DNA of 64,000 nucleotides from Chlorogloeopsis fritschii PCC 6912 (GTDB lineage: Bacteria; Cyanobacteriota; Cyanobacteriia; Cyanobacteriales; Nostocaceae): assembly GCF_000317285.1 (NCBI RefSeq), contig NZ_AJLN01000100.1, forward strand, positions 62,001 to 126,000. The letters run 5' to 3'. A program made the translations under genes and the position numbers. Within the stretch, counting starts at the first letter, position 1. Each line of letters starts with the position of its first letter. Of this stretch, positions 36,767-44,550 are shown one piece after another. The notes below the pieces were generated by a model. The model saw only the letters and a program-made list of their open reading frames with translations. It did not search any database and was not told where the DNA came from.

Positions 36767-37249
36767 CTATTCCCCCAACCCTGTTTCCTGTTCCTTATGC
36801 TGCATAAAAACCACAGGAACAACACGCAGCTTTCTCCCTAATTCCGATATTCTGAACTTATTTTGAAGCGATCGCGGTAAATCTCCCCAACAGACAGGTA
36901 CAAAACCAAAGCGACTGTAAAACTTTGCCAGTCGCTTACCTAAACATTCCAGATACAGTGGTTGAGTGGCAGAGCTAATTAGATGCTGCGTCAGATAACT
37001 CCCCAAACCACCATTCTGCCAAGCTGGTGCTACAACTAAACTACCTAGTTCCTGGGCAGCAGTAAAATTACGTAGCTGCCCGCACGCTACTACTTTTCCG
37101 TTACACTCAATCACCCAAAATTGTTGCCAACGTATTTGTGTCGGATCGAGTTTTGCTGACAGCACTAACCAGCGAATTGACCAAATATCAGCAGATGTTG
37201 CTTTGCGGATTATACAAGCATCTGGCAGACATAAATTGTTATTTTTCAT
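36767..37249 (-). CDS. GNAT-family N-acetyltransferase
   Basis: A 160-residue GNAT fold: IIRKATSADIWSIRWLVLSA at the N-terminus, the beta4 strand ELGSLVVAPAWQNGGLGSYL with the Q/R-x-x-G-x-G/A acetyl-CoA loop, and a shortened C-terminal part (LAKFYSRFGFVPV). Substrate is unknown. It lies upstream of DUF3067 on the same strand and ends convergently with the methyltransferase gene. Confidence 0.85.
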   Translation of the reverse strand: MKNNNLCLPDACIIRKATSADIWSIRWLVLSAKLDPTQIRWQQFWVIECNGKVVACGQLRNFTAAQELGSLVVAPAWQNGGLGSYLTQHLISSATQPLYLECLGKRLAKFYSRFGFVPVCWGDLPRSLQNKFRISELGRKLRVVPVVFMQHKEQETGLGE

Positions 37250-37406
37250 ACAAGTTTTAGCCTGCTTTAGCTACTGAAGAGCCTTGTTTGAGAGGCTTTC
37301 TGTTATATCAAGTCCGTCTAATTAGTTATAATCAACACTCGTAAAAAATCTCTGCGCCTGGTGCGCCTTTGCGTGAGCTTTAATCATAACATCAACTTCC
37401 TAAAAG

Positions 37407-37715
37407 TTAGAGAATCCATTCTGCTGCCCTTTCACCTAAATCTAGAGGAATACTAACAGCTTTACCAAGGCGTGGGCGTTCCCGTGTTTGTTGGATATAT
37501 TTTTGCACTTGAGTTGTTCCACCCAAGTAATTTAAATAACTCGCGATGCTATCTAGATGTTCTTGGTATTCTGCCTCATTGAGGGGAAAAGAAGCTTGCT
37601 CCAAGTATTTCCACATAATTTGTACAAATATCTTTCCCTGCGTCCGTCGTAGCTGGACATCATAAGAACGTCCCCACTTCTCAAGCAACAGCTGGCGTAA
37701 TTCCTGTCCTGTCAT
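37407..37715 (-). CDS. DUF3067 family protein
   Basis: A 102-residue protein beginning MTGQELRQLLLEKWGRSYDV and continuing with IFVQIMWKYLEQASFPLNEA, which matches cyanobacterial/plastid DUF3067. It is divergent from petC, a neighbourhood I recall from many cyanobacteria, and suggests a link with cytochrome b6f, though no function is established to my knowledge. Start ATG 37,715 is chosen; a TTG at 37,727 would add four residues. No membrane segment is present. Confidence 0.85.
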   Translation of the reverse strand: MTGQELRQLLLEKWGRSYDVQLRRTQGKIFVQIMWKYLEQASFPLNEAEYQEHLDSIASYLNYLGGTTQVQKYIQQTRERPRLGKAVSIPLDLGERAAEWIL

Positions 37716-37948
37716 GGCTCTTCTCAATTATATTTTACATTTGGTGATGATGTTAAGTTCGGTAACTCAAGTATGATAGGAATATAAAGAAATGTAATGC
37801 TATATAGATGAAAGATGCGAGACATTTCTTTGAAGAGATAATCTGGCATCTTCAACAGAGGCATCGGCATCTCGCCTCAGACAAGAGTTTCTCAGATACT
37901 AGAACTCAAGTCAAAAAAGTTAACAAAATACCCAAGAACGCGTAGATT

Positions 37949-38488
37949 ATGGCTCAATTTTCGGAATCAATGGACGTGCCCGATATGGGGCGTCGTCAGT
38001 TCATGAATCTTCTCACTTTTGGGACTGTAACCGGAGTAGCCCTGGGGGCGTTGTATCCTGTTGTCAAATATTTCATTCCTCCTTCTGCGGGTGGAGTCGG
38101 TGGTGGTACAACTGCAAAAGACGAACTGGGTAACAATGTTAGCGTCAGTAAGTTTTTAGACAGCCATAATGTGGGCGATCGCGTTCTAGTTCAAGGACTT
38201 AAGGGCGATCCTACCTATATTGTGGTAGAAAGCAAAGAGGCAATTCGCGATTACGGTATTAACGCCGTTTGTACTCACTTAGGTTGTGTTGTACCTTGGA
38301 ACGCTGCCGAGAACAAGTTTAAGTGCCCCTGTCATGGTTCCCAGTACGACGAGACAGGTAAGGTTGTTAGGGGGCCAGCACCGCTTTCTTTAGCTTTGTC
38401 TCATACAGCAGTACAAGACGACAATATTGTCCTCACCCCTTGGACTGAAACCGACTTCCGTACTGGCGAAGAACCCTGGTGGGCTTAA
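37949..38488 (+). CDS. petC: Cytochrome b6f Rieske iron-sulfur subunit
   Basis: The 179-residue protein has an N-terminal membrane anchor with a Tat-like [20 protein letters not shown] segment and a soluble domain with both cluster-binding loops, [10 protein letters not shown] and CPCHGSQYD. It carries the 2Fe-2S centre that takes electrons from plastoquinol and passes them to cytochrome f. Length matches the major PetC1 form. It is the first gene of petCA, 111 bp before petA. Confidence 0.97.
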   Translation: MAQFSESMDVPDMGRRQFMNLLTFGTVTGVALGALYPVVKYFIPPSAGGVGGGTTAKDELGNNVSVSKFLDSHNVGDRVLVQGLKGDPTYIVVESKEAIRDYGINAVCTHLGCVVPWNAAENKFKCPCHGSQYDETGKVVRGPAPLSLALSHTAVQDDNIVLTPWTETDFRTGEEPWWA

Positions 38489-38494
38489 AAGTTT

Positions 38495-38569
38495 TGTCAT
38501 TTGTGCTTTGTCATTTGTCTTTTGATAATGACCAATGACCGCTGACTAATGACTAATGACCAATGACCA
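38495..38569. repeat. STRR tract in the petC-petA spacer
   Basis: gtcattt-type units (tgtcatttgtgctttgtcat) are followed by their complement as heptamers aatgacc/aatgact, so the whole spacer can fold into a long hairpin between the two cotranscribed genes. Confidence 0.7.
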
Positions 38570-38599
38570 AATTTATCAGAGAATCTTAGTCCTTAAGAG

Positions 38600-39601
38600 A
38601 TGAGAAATTCTTGTACAACAGCGAGATTAAATAGCACTGCTAGAGCAATTGTAAAAACATTGCTCGTAGCGATCGCTACGATGACATTTTTCTTCACTAG
38701 CGATGTAGCTCTTCCCCAATCAGCCGCAGCTTATCCGTTTTGGGCACAGCAAACCTATCCAGAAACACCCCGCGAACCGACTGGAAGGATTGTGTGTGCT
38801 AACTGTCACCTAGCAGCAAAGCCTGCTGAGGTAGAAGTTCCCCAATCAGTTTTGCCTGACACGGTATTTAAAGCCGTGGTGAAAATTCCCTACGATACCA
38901 GCTTGCAGCAAGTAGGCGCTGATGGCTCCAAAGTTGGTTTGAACGTTGGCGCTGTATTAATGCTGCCAGAAGGCTTCAAGATTGCTCCTGAGGATCGCAT
39001 TTCTGAAGAACTCAAGGAAGAAGTTGGTGATGTTTACTTCCAGCCTTACAAAGAAGGACAAGACAACGTCCTGCTTGTGGGGCCAATTCCTGGCGAACAA
39101 TATCAAGAAATCGTCTTCCCAGTTCTTTCTCCCAGCCCCGCCACCGACAAGAACATTCACTTCGGCAAATATGCTGTTCACTTAGGTGCAAACCGGGGAC
39201 GCGGACAAATTTATCCCACTGGTGAAAAGAGCAACAACGGTGTTTTTACCGCTTCTGCTGCTGGCACAATTACCAAGATTGCCAAAGAAGAAGATGAATA
39301 CGGTAACGCCAAATATCAAGTCAGTATCCAAACTGACTCTGGAGAAACAGTTGTTGATACAATTCCAGCTGGCCCAGAATTAATTGTCTCTGAAGGACAA
39401 GCAGTTAAAGCTGGCGACGCTTTAACCAACAACCCTAACGTTGGTGGCTTTGGTCAAGACGATACAGAAATCGTACTACAAGATCCTAACAGAGTTGTAT
39501 GGATGATTGCGTTCGTCTGTTTGGTGATGTTAGCTCAAGTGATGCTGATTCTGAAGAAGAAGCAAGTTGAGAAAGTCCAAGAAGCCGAGATGAATTTTTA
39601 A
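38600..39601 (+). CDS. petA: Cytochrome f
   Basis: The 333-residue protein starts with a long signal peptide (residues about 1-44, cleaved near [10 protein letters not shown] so that the mature N-terminal Tyr can ligate heme), then the heme motif CANCHLA, the long beta-sandwich domain with the Lys patch (YTPGEKSNNG-like: [10 protein letters not shown]) and a C-terminal membrane helix ([20 protein letters not shown]). It transfers electrons from the Rieske protein to plastocyanin or cytochrome c6. It is the second gene of petCA and is followed by a clear terminator. Confidence 0.98.
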   Translation: MRNSCTTARLNSTARAIVKTLLVAIATMTFFFTSDVALPQSAAAYPFWAQQTYPETPREPTGRIVCANCHLAAKPAEVEVPQSVLPDTVFKAVVKIPYDTSLQQVGADGSKVGLNVGAVLMLPEGFKIAPEDRISEELKEEVGDVYFQPYKEGQDNVLLVGPIPGEQYQEIVFPVLSPSPATDKNIHFGKYAVHLGANRGRGQIYPTGEKSNNGVFTASAAGTITKIAKEEDEYGNAKYQVSIQTDSGETVVDTIPAGPELIVSEGQAVKAGDALTNNPNVGGFGQDDTEIVLQDPNRVVWMIAFVCLVMLAQVMLILKKKQVEKVQEAEMNF

Positions 39602-39631
39602 ATTTTCTTTGGAATTATCAACTGATTTCGG

Positions 39632-39657
39632 GACAGGTATATCGCCTGTCTTTTTTT
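39632..39657 (+). terminator. Rho-independent terminator of petCA
   Basis: gacagg / cctgtc stem with a 7-base loop followed directly by seven T, 31 bases after the petA stop. Confidence 0.88.
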
Positions 39658-39671
39658 ATTATTGGTAACTT

Positions 39672-39815
39672 ATACCAATTCAAAATACCCTACGGGAAGC
39701 TGCCACTCTCCGAGAAGCCGCTCCGCGTCTACCGGACGTCTACAAAATTCAAAAAGTCAGATGCCATCTGGGTTTTAAGGTTTGCATCTGTTGTTTGATT
39801 TTAGCGAATTGGTAT
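39672..39815. mobile_element. MITE-like element with ataccaattc terminal inverted repeats
   Basis: Terminal repeats ataccaattc (39,672-39,681) and gaattggtat (39,806-39,815) are perfect complements 144 bp apart. The interior has a block ctacgggaagctgccactct ... cgctccgcgtctaccggacg related to GC-rich repeats at 4,910-4,990 and no coding frame. Structure fits a non-autonomous element; no transposase is nearby. A flanking target duplication is not certain. Confidence 0.6.
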
Positions 39816-39933
39816 TGGCTGCAAAATTTTAAAGTACTTAAATAAAATGTAATACTGCTTATATGAATAATTTTTTATTTTAATGTTATAACTTATATTA
39901 TAATATCATGCTAAGTTGTCAGGAATAATTTAT

Positions 39934-40257
39934 ATGGCTGGCAAAATTTATCCAATAGCTCATGCCAAGATAGGTACTCAAGACGGCTTTCGCTTACCGA
40001 GGGCATTTTCTAAAGACTACCCTCATTTAGTTAATCAGTCTGGTTACATTGAAGTATTATCTGACAATACTTTCTTAGTTCGGTTAAACACGGAAGAGAC
40101 TGAGGACGCAGATGAAGCTGAATCACTAATGATGAGTTTATTCCTTGACTTTTTAATGAAGGATGCAATTCAAAATCCTTCCAAGCTAGTTCCTTATACA
40201 CAGGAAATGAGCGATGAAATGGATAATTTACTAGCTGATGTAAATTTGGATTCATGA
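39934..40257 (+). CDS. PrlF/AbrB-type antitoxin of a YhaV toxin-antitoxin pair
   Basis: A 107-residue protein whose N-terminal half reads as a swapped-hairpin AbrB-like fold (FRLPRAFSKDYPHLVNQSGY, then IEVLSDNTFLVRL), followed by an acidic region and a helical C-terminal tail expected to cover the toxin. Its TGA overlaps the ATG of the YhaV-type gene by 4 bases. The start ATG 39,934 is preferred to TTG 39,916. Sequence similarity to E. coli PrlF is weak; the call rests on the fold-like pattern and the partner gene. Codon use is AT-rich. Confidence 0.72.
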   Translation: MAGKIYPIAHAKIGTQDGFRLPRAFSKDYPHLVNQSGYIEVLSDNTFLVRLNTEETEDADEAESLMMSLFLDFLMKDAIQNPSKLVPYTQEMSDEMDNLLADVNLDS

Positions 40258-40721
40258 GTTCCTTCACTTGCAATGAATGGACAATCTTTTTCTATCCATT
40301 GTTTAATAAGCAATGGGTAGAATTATCTAATCGTGTTTATATTTTACAAACAAAGCTAGCTAAAGAAGAATTTATTAAACATCCAGATGTTAAGTTATTA
40401 AAGGCATTGGATATAGGAATAAAAGAAAAAATACCTCAAGATCCTTTTGCTTCTCACTTTGTTTTACAAAAGCCTTTACAAAAGTATGGCCGTCTCAAAA
40501 AAATGGGACTACCTGAGCGTTATCGGCTTTTCTTTAGAGCATTCAAACAAAAAAAAGTTATTATTATTCTTTGGTTAGGATTTCCTAGAAAAGAAGGAGA
40601 TAAAAGCGATTGTTATCAAATTTTTTATAAAAGAGTTACTAATGGTGATTTTCCTGAAAGTTTAGATGAACTGATTGCTGAATGTGAAGTAGAAGATTCT
40701 GATGCTTTCCAACAAGATTAA
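40254..40721 (+). CDS. YhaV-family ribonuclease toxin
   Basis: A 155-residue RelE-superfamily protein with the order expected of YhaV: WTIFFYPLFNKQWVELSNRV, then HPDVKLLKALDIGIKEKIPQ, DPFASHFVLQKPL, the RYRLFFRAF core strand and a C-terminal DCYQIFYKRVTNGDFPESLD. Family members cut mRNA at the ribosome and are held by PrlF. It overlaps the antitoxin gene by 4 bases. The pair is AT-rich and interrupts a photosynthesis neighbourhood between petA and petJ, next to a MITE-like element, which suggests it was acquired. Confidence 0.85.
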   Translation: MSSFTCNEWTIFFYPLFNKQWVELSNRVYILQTKLAKEEFIKHPDVKLLKALDIGIKEKIPQDPFASHFVLQKPLQKYGRLKKMGLPERYRLFFRAFKQKKVIIILWLGFPRKEGDKSDCYQIFYKRVTNGDFPESLDELIAECEVEDSDAFQQD

Positions 40722-40806
40722 CTATAGTGAATGTTAATTGCTATAAAATTGTTTATGAATATGATTTTATTCTGTCAAAATTCAAATTGTTATCAGGATA
40801 ATTTCA

Positions 40807-41142
40807 ATGCAAAAACTATTAATATTAGTATTAACCATGTTCTTGCTGTTAACAAGTATTTTTACCCCAAGTGCTAGTGCAGCAGATACAACTAATGGCG
40901 CACAAATTTTTAGTATTCACTGTGCTGGTTGTCATATCAACGGTGGCAATATCATCAGGCGGGGTAAGACATTGAAAGCAAAAGCACTTAAGAAAAATGG
41001 TATGGATTCAATTGAGGCGATCGCATCCATTGTTACTAATGGTAAAAATAATATGTCAGCCTACAAAGACCGTCTCACTGCCCAAGAAATTCAAGATGTT
41101 TCTGCTTACGTTCTAGAACAAGCTCAAAAAGGCTGGCAGTAA
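40807..41142 (+). CDS. petJ: Cytochrome c6 (c-553)
   Basis: The 111-residue precursor has a signal peptide (residues 1-25, cleavage after SASA) and a class I c-type domain: CAGCH heme motif near residue 39-43 and the axial Met in NNMSAYKDRL. It is a lumenal carrier between cytochrome f and photosystem I or the terminal oxidase, usually used under copper shortage. Several c6-like paralogues exist in Nostocales, so this may be c6 or a c6B/C form. It sits 1.2 kb after petA. Confidence 0.9.
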   Translation: MQKLLILVLTMFLLLTSIFTPSASAADTTNGAQIFSIHCAGCHINGGNIIRRGKTLKAKALKKNGMDSIEAIASIVTNGKNNMSAYKDRLTAQEIQDVSAYVLEQAQKGWQ

Positions 41143-41166
41143 ACAATTAAAAATTAAAAATTAAAA

Positions 41167-42186
41167 ATGGTTTTACCAAAAACAAGCTATCTACAATTCA
41201 CCCCTGATTTAAACATTTGCCGGATATTAAACGGAATGTGGCAAGTTTCTGGTGGACACGGACGTATAGATCCTAAAGCCGCGATTGAGTCCATGTTCAA
41301 ATATGTCGATGCAGGCTTTACTACTTGGGATTTAGCAGATCATTATGGTTCCGCAGAAGATTTGATTGGTGAGTTTCGCCGTCAACTTCTGGCTACCCGC
41401 GGCAAAGAAGCTTTATCTAACATCCAAGCCTTTACAAAATGGGTGCCTCGTCCCGGTAAAATGACTAGAAAAATTGTCGAGGAAAATATTAATATCTCCC
41501 TGAGAAGAATGGATGTAGAATCCTTGGATTTGATGCAATTTCATTGGTGGGAATATCGAGATAAAAACTACCTAGATGCCCTCAAATATATGGCAGAACT
41601 TCAAACTGAGGGTAAAATCAAACATTTAGCTTTGACAAATTTTGATACCGAACACTTGGAAATCATTATTAAAGCAGGTATCAATATAATTTCTAACCAA
41701 GTGCAATTTTCTCTGGTTGATCGCCGTCCGGAAGTTAATATGATTCAGTTTTGCCAACAGCACAACATCAAACTTTTTACTTACGGCACCCTATGCGGCG
41801 GTTTTTTATCAGAAAAGTATTTGGGCAAACCCGAACCACGAGGCTTTGATTTGGCTACCGTGAGTCTCAGAAAATATAAAAATATGATTGATGCTTGGGG
41901 TGGTTGGGGATTATTTCAACAGTTGCTTTCTACCCTCAAACAAATAGCAGATAAGCATGGAGTAAGTATCTCTAATGTCGCGGTACGTTACATTTTAGAT
42001 AAACCCGCCGTAGGTGGTGTAATTGTTGGTGCCAGGCTTGGCATATCTGAACATCTAGAAGATAACGCCAAAGTATTTGATTTGACTCTTGATACTGAAG
42101 ATTTGCAGTTGATAGATAGCGTATCTCGACAGTCAAGAGATTTATACCAGTTAATCGGCGACTGTGGTGATGAATATCGTCGATGA
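41167..42186 (+). CDS. Aldo/keto reductase
   Basis: A 339-residue (beta/alpha)8 NADPH oxidoreductase: the catalytic Asp/Tyr in FTTWDLADHYGSAEDLIG, the Lys/His region DVESLDLMQFHWW, the GKIKHLALTNFDTEHL strand and C-terminal cofactor loop VIVGARLGISEHLEDN. Substrate is unknown; the DKNYLDAL and GGWGLFQQLL regions are those of plant/cyanobacterial aldo-keto reductases related to YeaE-like or IolS-like proteins. The ATG is preceded by a tandem attaaaa tract that lies between it and petJ. Confidence 0.9.
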   Translation: MVLPKTSYLQFTPDLNICRILNGMWQVSGGHGRIDPKAAIESMFKYVDAGFTTWDLADHYGSAEDLIGEFRRQLLATRGKEALSNIQAFTKWVPRPGKMTRKIVEENINISLRRMDVESLDLMQFHWWEYRDKNYLDALKYMAELQTEGKIKHLALTNFDTEHLEIIIKAGINIISNQVQFSLVDRRPEVNMIQFCQQHNIKLFTYGTLCGGFLSEKYLGKPEPRGFDLATVSLRKYKNMIDAWGGWGLFQQLLSTLKQIADKHGVSISNVAVRYILDKPAVGGVIVGARLGISEHLEDNAKVFDLTLDTEDLQLIDSVSRQSRDLYQLIGDCGDEYRR

Positions 42187-42264
42187 CAGATAATTGTTTA
42201 CGCTCCCCAAAGTGAGCGATCGCATTTTTAGGTTGATTATCTTTCGCGATTGGAAACTTAGTGT

Positions 42265-42480
42265 TTATGCACCTAAACTATCTAAAATTTTGTTGAATTG
42301 GTAAACTGAATTTTCTAGCTCATCTGTTTTTCTGGCTTCAGGGAAAGGTTGAAAGCATGAGTTAATTCCATCTCTAACTTCTGCTTCACACGTGGTTAAA
42401 GGCAGTCCAAAATCTAATTGTGCTGCGGCAAGTTGTGCCTGTTGTTCGTAGAATTCTTTAATATCAGAGCTATTCTGCAT
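42265..42480 (-). CDS. Small hypothetical protein
   Basis: A 71-residue polar, mostly helical protein beginning MQNSSDIKEFYEQQAQLAAA. I recognise no family. ATG 42,480 has a purine-rich gggaagg just upstream; a longer frame starts at 42,552 with hydrophobic residues but lacks support. It has no clear operon partner. Confidence 0.5.
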   Translation of the reverse strand: MQNSSDIKEFYEQQAQLAAAQLDFGLPLTTCEAEVRDGINSCFQPFPEARKTDELENSVYQFNKILDSLGA

Positions 42481-42661
42481 TGTCCTTCCCCAATGGTTAC
42501 ACAGTTTATACCAACCTAGTTGGGTGAAAAGAGTGATTATTTGGCTAATCAACTCATTTTCAGATATAGAACGAGTTCACTATGTAGTCTACTACACAAA
42601 TTTTTGCTATCTTTGGTAATCTTCCCAATTTAATTTTTCTTTACTAATACCGATTCAAAAA

Positions 42662-42919
42662 ATGTTTGCAACACATCTTGACGTAGAGACGTGCCATGGC
42701 ACGTCTCTACAATGTCTCATGCCACCAGGAACTTCAGAGATTAGACACTATCATCAGCGATCGCGTCAGTTTTTCTTTGTTTTATCCGGTGAAGCCACCA
42801 TAGAAATTGCTGGCAAGCGTCAAGTTTTACGCCAACATGAAGGGGTGGAAGTTTCACCAGGTATTCCCCATCAGATATTTAATAAATCAGGACAGGATTT
42901 GGAATTTCTAGTGGCGTGA
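42662..42919 (+). pseudogene. Cupin-domain protein, truncated at both ends
   Basis: The frame contains a cupin motif 1 core (LMPPGTSEIRHYHQRSRQFF, then FVLSGEATIEI) and motif 2 (GVEVSPGIPHQIFNKSGQDL), with both metal His present. It is only 85 residues, and ends abruptly after DLEFLVA. Its first residues (VETCHGTSLQC) are encoded by a 28-bp palindromic repeat rather than cupin sequence. I infer that a repeat insertion or deletion removed the original start and that the 3' end has decayed as well. Function as a cupin is doubtful. Confidence 0.65.
42683..42710. repeat. 28-bp perfect palindrome gtagagacgt...acgtctctac
   Basis: gtagagacgtgcca is followed directly by its exact complement tggcacgtctctac. 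This is a well-known class of cyanobacterial hairpin repeat. It overlaps the start of the broken cupin gene. Confidence 0.9.
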
Positions 42920-42950
42920 CCAGGCTAATTTGATGTAATGATTTTTGTAG

Positions 42951-42975
42951 GTTGGGTCGAAGCATGAGACCCAAC
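42951..42975. repeat. Hairpin gttgggtc / gacccaac
   Basis: 8-bp complementary arms with a 9-base loop, between the broken cupin gene and rnz; the gttgggt...acccaac repeat is common in Nostocales spacers. Confidence 0.8.
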
Positions 42976-42991
42976 AAGCTTATCAATTAGC

Positions 42992-43963
42992 TCAACTTGA
43001 TTTTGATAGAGTCATCTCATTTAACTCTGCATCACGCCGTCTGGGTATTTCATAAATCATAAAATCATAAGCCATATTTGTATTGGGAAAGATAGCACGG
43101 GCTTCTTGAAGTAGATCCCCTAACTCTATAGAATTTCCAGGAGCATAGCGGGGGCTAAAATGAGTCATAAGTAAATGATGCGCCCCAGCAGCTAAAGCTG
43201 TTTGCGCTGCCATTGTAGATGTAGAGTGCAGCCGTTGAAAAGCCAGTTCTGCATCTTGATGAGAAAAAGTTGCTTCGTGAATTAACACATCTGCATCCCG
43301 TGCTAATTCCACTGCATTCTCACAATAAATGGTGTCCGTGCAATAAGCAATTTTGCGCCCAATTTCTGTCGGGCCGCAAAATTGAGCGCCATGAAAAACT
43401 CGCCCATCTGGTAGCGTTACCGTTTCACCACGTTTGAGTTGACCGTAAACACGACCTGGTGGAATTTGCATTTCCTTTGCTTTCTCGATATCAAAGCGTC
43501 CTGGCCGATCTTTTTCAGCTACGCGATAACCGAAGGTTGTAATGCGGTGATGCAAGGGAGCGCAGGTAACAATAAATTCATCGTCTTCGTAAATTACCCC
43601 AGGACGAATAGCATGAACTTTGACAGGGTAGGAAAAATGGGTGTGAGAATAACGCAGGGCTGACTGTAGGTATTCGTTTAATCCAGGTGGCCCGTAAATA
43701 TCAATACGTTCCACATTGCCTGCCAAGCCACAACTAGCAAGCAAACCCATCAAGCCAAAGATATGATCGCCGTGCATGTGGGTGATAAAAATTCGGGAGA
43801 GTTGGCTACTTTTAAGATCGCTTCGTAAAAGTTGGTGCTGAGTACCTTCACCACAGTCAAACAACCACACCTCTGCTCTTTGTGGTAATCTCAGGGCGAC
43901 ACTAGAAACATTGCGCGATCGCGTTGGTACACCGGAACTCGTCCCTAAGAATGTTATCTGCAC
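42992..43963 (-). CDS. rnz: Ribonuclease Z
   Basis: A 323-residue beta-lactamase-fold enzyme that trims the 3' trailer of tRNA precursors. The zinc motif is [10 protein letters not shown] (residues about 61-70), preceded by [14 protein letters not shown] and followed by [22 protein letters not shown] and [11 protein letters not shown]; an exosite arm ([20 protein letters not shown]) is present. It is a short-form (tRNase Z S) enzyme. It is monocistronic. Confidence 0.95.
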   Translation of the reverse strand: MQITFLGTSSGVPTRSRNVSSVALRLPQRAEVWLFDCGEGTQHQLLRSDLKSSQLSRIFITHMHGDHIFGLMGLLASCGLAGNVERIDIYGPPGLNEYLQSALRYSHTHFSYPVKVHAIRPGVIYEDDEFIVTCAPLHHRITTFGYRVAEKDRPGRFDIEKAKEMQIPPGRVYGQLKRGETVTLPDGRVFHGAQFCGPTEIGRKIAYCTDTIYCENAVELARDADVLIHEATFSHQDAELAFQRLHSTSTMAAQTALAAGAHHLLMTHFSPRYAPGNSIELGDLLQEARAIFPNTNMAYDFMIYEIPRRRDAELNEMTLSKSS

Positions 43964-44165
43964 AGTGTTAAGTTTGCCTCCGTCTTGCTGAAAATTTTGC
44001 GCTCTATTTTATATAGTGGCACGGAAGCCAGAAAAATACTCTCTCAGCAATATTCACCTGAAAATAGGGGCTAGAGACGCTTAGGCTAGGGGTTAGAGAA
44101 AAGAGATTTTCATTCCCTTGTTGTGGGCTATTGCCCGCGGGTGTCTAATATGAAATTGTGTTTCA

Positions 44166-44384
44166 CTAGTCTTTAGTGAAACCAATGATTTCATCGCTCG
44201 GTTCATCAAGCATTTCCGGTACCACAGCCTGATTATTTTTAAGTTCCTCTGGCGGCAAATCCCTTAATACATCGTCCATTTTTGGAGGATGCTTAATCTT
44301 GTCCAGCATTTCGGGACTAAGCTGAGTTTCATCGCCTTGTGGGTTCGTCTTTTCGGCTTGATTAGGAACAGTTTCTTTATTCAT
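44166..44384 (-). CDS. Small acidic, disordered hypothetical protein
   Basis: A 72-residue protein beginning MNKETVPNQAEKTNPQGDET, Glu/Asp/Pro-rich and without hydrophobic core, so probably disordered. I recognise no family. A GGAG site 8 bases upstream supports ATG 44,384 over the TTG at 44,405. Function unknown. Confidence 0.6.
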   Translation of the reverse strand: MNKETVPNQAEKTNPQGDETQLSPEMLDKIKHPPKMDDVLRDLPPEELKNNQAVVPEMLDEPSDEIIGFTKD

Positions 44385-44505
44385 GGCTATTTCTCCAACT
44401 GACAAGCCAAGCTTAAAAAATACTATTCTTTGCTACACACTATCTGAGGACTGAGATTACTATTCTCGCGAGTGAAAAGCCTGGAGACAGCAGCCCACAA
44501 ATCCT

Positions 44506-44530
44506 CGTTACCAGGTTGAACCTGGTAACG
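44506..44530. repeat. Hairpin cgttaccagg/cctggtaacg
   Basis: Perfect 10-bp arms with a 5-base loop, 21 bases after the haloperoxidase stop; a further aaatggg/cccattt hairpin overlaps that stop (44,532-44,552). On the minus strand both can act as transcription end signals. Confidence 0.75.
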
Positions 44531-44550
44531 AAAATGGGCTTTAAACCCAT

